From JBNRMR01 sp050942895 (GTDB taxonomy: Bacteria > Bacillota > Clostridia > Christensenellales > UBA1750), in contig JBMNOE010000020.1 in NCBI GenBank assembly GCA_050942895.1, positions 1 to 42,531 of the forward strand: a stretch of 42,531 bases of DNA, read 5' to 3'. Positions 40,362-42,531 of this stretch are shown here, piece by piece (the first letter of the stretch is position 1; the number at the start of each line of letters is the position of its first letter). A program made the translations under genes and the position numbers. Under the pieces are notes generated by a model. It was not told the origin of the DNA. It did not search any database and saw only the letters and a program-made list of their open reading frames with translations.

Positions 40362-41214
40362 CGGAAAAGGCGGCACCGGAAAAACCACCATAGCAAGTGC
40401 ATTTATAAAGCTTGCTGGCGCCAGGGCATATGCGGATTGTGATGTGGACGCGCCTAACCTGCACCTTATCACCGGCTGGAATACCAAACCGGAAAAAACA
40501 GACTATTATGGGTTGCCAAAAGCTGAGATAAACACAGGCCTTTGCACCGGCTGCGACCAGTGCAGACAAAACTGCCGGTTTGATGCGATCATAGCGGAGC
40601 CGCACTATAAGGTTGATTCCTTTGCGTGCGAAGGTTGCGGTGTCTGTGCATATGTTTGCCCCGTTGAAGCGATAACTCTGAAACCGTCAGTGGCCGGAGA
40701 ACTGATGTTGTATTCTGGCGAGGGAAAGGCCTTTTCTACGGCACAGCTTAAAATGGGCAGCGGTACCTCCGGTCTACTTGTCACCCAGGTGAAAAAGCAG
40801 ATGAAGTCGGCAGCGGTTGATTCTGAAATTGCCATTATAGACGGATCTCCCGGAATAGGCTGCCCTGTTATTGCTTCACTCAGCGGAGTGGATATGGTTT
40901 TGATCGTTGCCGAACCCTCCATATCAGGTATTAGCGATATGGAGCGCATAATAGATACAGCCACCAAATTCGGGACCAAGACCGCAGTATGTATAAACAA
41001 ATATGACACCAATATGGCTAACACAGAAAATATTGAAGCGTTCTGCGAAAAACAGGGCTTGCCCTTTATCGGCAGGATACCATTTGATTCCTATGCCGTA
41101 AAAGCCATTAATAATGGTCAAACCATTGTAGACATAGATTGCACATCCGGCACAGCGGTTAAAGAGGTCTACCGCAAGGCGATGAACTTATTTTTTGAAA
41201 AAGGTGGTGTCTAA
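40339..41214 (+). CDS. MinD/NBP35-like ATPase with ferredoxin insert (second of pair)
   Basis: 291 residues, same plan as the preceding gene: Walker A GKGGTGKTT (9-17), two 4Fe-4S motifs Cys69-72-75-79 (CTGCDQCRQNC) and Cys97-100-103-107 (CEGCGVCAYVC), then IIDGSPGIGCPVIASLSGVD and the adenine-side VCINKYD. The two paralogs differ widely outside the motifs, so they probably form a heterodimer and are not a recent duplication. AAAGGAGGTGC inside the end of the previous gene is its ribosome binding site, hence tight coupling. Confidence 0.93.
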   Translation: MKQLLILSGKGGTGKTTIASAFIKLAGARAYADCDVDAPNLHLITGWNTKPEKTDYYGLPKAEINTGLCTGCDQCRQNCRFDAIIAEPHYKVDSFACEGCGVCAYVCPVEAITLKPSVAGELMLYSGEGKAFSTAQLKMGSGTSGLLVTQVKKQMKSAAVDSEIAIIDGSPGIGCPVIASLSGVDMVLIVAEPSISGISDMERIIDTATKFGTKTAVCINKYDTNMANTENIEAFCEKQGLPFIGRIPFDSYAVKAINNGQTIVDIDCTSGTAVKEVYRKAMNLFFEKGGV

Positions 41215-41219
41215 AAGCC

Positions 41220-42041
41220 ATGCTTATTAAAACTTTAGCTGAAAACACAGCGATATCAAAAGACTTTGGCAATGAACATGGACTTAGCCTTTATATAGAA
41301 ACAAAGAAACATAAGATTTTGTTTGATGTGGGCGCCAGCGGATTATTTCTTAAAAATGCTAAAAAGCTTAATGTAAATATCGCCGACGTTGATTTTCTCA
41401 TAATTTCACATGGACATTTTGACCACGGCGGTGGACTCAAAACATTCTTATCAAAAAATGCAAAAGCCGAGGTGTTCCTGCACCGCTTGGCATTTGAGAA
41501 ACACTATGCTGTCCGTTCAGATAAACCATTAGATTTTATCGGTTTGGATGAAAACTTAAAACAAAACAAGCAAATTGTATTTACCTCAGACCGATTCTTT
41601 ATAAGCAATGGAATCCAGGTATTCTCAAATATCGTTCAAAGAGAGCCACGCCCAAAATCAAATAGCGGATTGCTCACGGAGCATAATGGACAAACGATGG
41701 ACGATACATTTGCCCATGAGCAAAACCTCGTGATAGAGGAAGACGGAAAGACTCTATTGGTGACAGGCTGCGCTCATAATGGCATCATAAATATACTTGA
41801 GCATTTTCACGCGCTCAAAGGACGGATGCCCGACTATGTGATAGGTGGACTCCATCTTTCCGGTCGTTCCGGCGGAAAGGAGGACTCTGACACGATAGAT
41901 AGGATTGCCAAACACCTTCTGGGTACAAAAGCAAAGTTTTATACATGTCATTGTACAGGCATAGAAGCCTATGAAAGACTGAAATCTGCTATGGGCGATA
42001 ACATTGATTATCTATCAGCAGGCAGTGCAATAACAATTTAA
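41220..42041 (+). CDS. metallo-beta-lactamase-fold hydrolase
   Basis: 273 residues with the MBL metal motif ISHGHFDHGGG (62-72: His64, His66, Asp68, His69), the further ligand His of VTGCAHNGIINIL (about 180) and GGLHLSG near the end. It fits the group related to archaeal dihydropterin-type MBL proteins that often stands next to MinD/NifX-like genes. Not a beta-lactamase in the resistance sense. Whether it is a hydrolase, an oxidoreductase or a cluster-linked enzyme cannot be told. Five nt after the second ATPase gene; AAAAAGGTGG upstream. Confidence 0.9.
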   Translation: MLIKTLAENTAISKDFGNEHGLSLYIETKKHKILFDVGASGLFLKNAKKLNVNIADVDFLIISHGHFDHGGGLKTFLSKNAKAEVFLHRLAFEKHYAVRSDKPLDFIGLDENLKQNKQIVFTSDRFFISNGIQVFSNIVQREPRPKSNSGLLTEHNGQTMDDTFAHEQNLVIEEDGKTLLVTGCAHNGIINILEHFHALKGRMPDYVIGGLHLSGRSGGKEDSDTIDRIAKHLLGTKAKFYTCHCTGIEAYERLKSAMGDNIDYLSAGSAITI

Positions 42042-42058
42042 AATAAAGGAGCAAGATT

Positions 42059-42531
42059 ATGAGCGAAAATTGCAATCAAAGCTGCGGCAGTTGCTCGGAG
42101 GACTGCGCAGAACGGAAAGAGCAAACGGATTTCTCCGAGAAGCTGCATGAGATGAGCAGTGTAAAAAAGGTCATTGGCATTATTAGCGGCAAAGGCGGTG
42201 TTGGTAAATCTCTGGTAACCTCCTTGCTTGCTGTTACCATGAACAGGATGGGTTATCATGCCGCTATTCTTGATGCTGACATTACGGGGCCTTCTATCCC
42301 GAAAGCCTTCGGCATCAAGGAAAAAGCCACAGGCAGTGAGTTTGGTCTGTTCCCTGTTAAAACCAAGACCGGTATTGATATCATGTCTGTTAATTTACTT
42401 TTAGAAAATGATACCGACCCAGTCGTATGGAGAGGGCCAATTATCGCCGGCACAGTCAGGCAGTTTTGGACTGATGTAATCTGGAACGATGTGGATTTTA
42501 TGTTCATCGATATGCCGCCGGGCACCGGTGA
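42059..42531 (+). CDS. Mrp/NBP35-type iron-sulfur carrier ATPase (partial, runs off the end)
   Basis: The first 157 residues are visible. The N-terminus has a Cys cluster, CNQSCGSCSEDC (5-16, spacing C-x3-C-x2-C-x3-C), then VIGIISGKGGVGKSLVTSLLA with the deviant Walker A KGGVGKS, ILDADITGPSIPKAFG, the WRGP motif and FIDMPPGTG at the window edge. All are signatures of Mrp/ApbC, which carry 4Fe-4S clusters to target proteins. AAAGGAGCAAG precedes the ATG. This is the third P-loop ATPase in a row. Confidence 0.93.
   Translation, partial: MSENCNQSCGSCSEDCAERKEQTDFSEKLHEMSSVKKVIGIISGKGGVGKSLVTSLLAVTMNRMGYHAAILDADITGPSIPKAFGIKEKATGSEFGLFPVKTKTGIDIMSVNLLLENDTDPVVWRGPIIAGTVRQFWTDVIWNDVDFMFIDMPPGTG

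Overview
The window looks like chromosome of an anaerobic, endospore-forming Firmicute of class Clostridia. Grounds: a complete spoIIIAA-AH operon, HPr kinase, long-form HPF, an L-box lysine riboswitch, ferredoxin-type proteins, strong AGGAGG ribosome binding sites, and sigma-A promoters close to TTGACA-17-TATAAT. Most of it is moderately GC-rich; the last 4.5 kb looks AT-richer. I cannot name a genus.

Layout. 1-2.3 kb: two copies of an unidentified structured repeat, then a leftward operon lexA / pentapeptide-like protein / fructosamine kinase-like protein, with a LexA box on its promoter. 2.3-5.8 kb: tig-clpP-clpX, ended by a terminator. 5.86-6.56 kb: an IS200-type insertion sequence with a hairpin over its tnpA ribosome binding site. 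6.6-16.8 kb: leftward genes for a membrane protein, hpf, a CPBP protease, a sugar-phosphate isomerase-like protein, trkH, a GNAT, trkA, nnrDE, a P1/S57 peptidase and birA. 16.87-22.5 kb: rightward aldo/keto reductase with iron-sulfur clusters, then spoIIIA with a 52-residue SpoIIIAF and a SpoIIIAG lacking its usual insertion. 22.5-26.2 kb: leftward grpB-like, HAD, PRPP synthetase and phosphotransferase genes. 26.2-32.9 kb: rightward uvrC, Cof-type HAD, hprK, DUF2200, ROK glucokinase and MATE exporter. 33-35.6 kb: GNAT remnant, then dapB and dapA read leftward behind a lysine riboswitch and attenuator.

35.66-37.9 kb is a scrap zone around an intact tRNA-Ser(UGA): a 5' half of a second tRNA-Ser behind a perfect promoter, an M1 peptidase fragment that has lost a zinc ligand, an ABC permease tail and a frameshifted serine-recombinase tail.

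38.0-42.5 kb is the most interesting unit: a promoter with two near-perfect TGGCATATGCCA palindromes drives DUF5320, DUF134 regulator, NifU-like, NifX/orange-protein-like, two MinD-type ATPases each with eight ferredoxin cysteines, a metallo-beta-lactamase-fold protein and an Mrp/NBP35 ATPase cut by the window end. It resembles the orange protein (ORP) operon of Desulfovibrio and looks like a metal-sulfur cluster assembly or carrier system of unknown product.

Functions are inferred by reading motifs; no database search was run.
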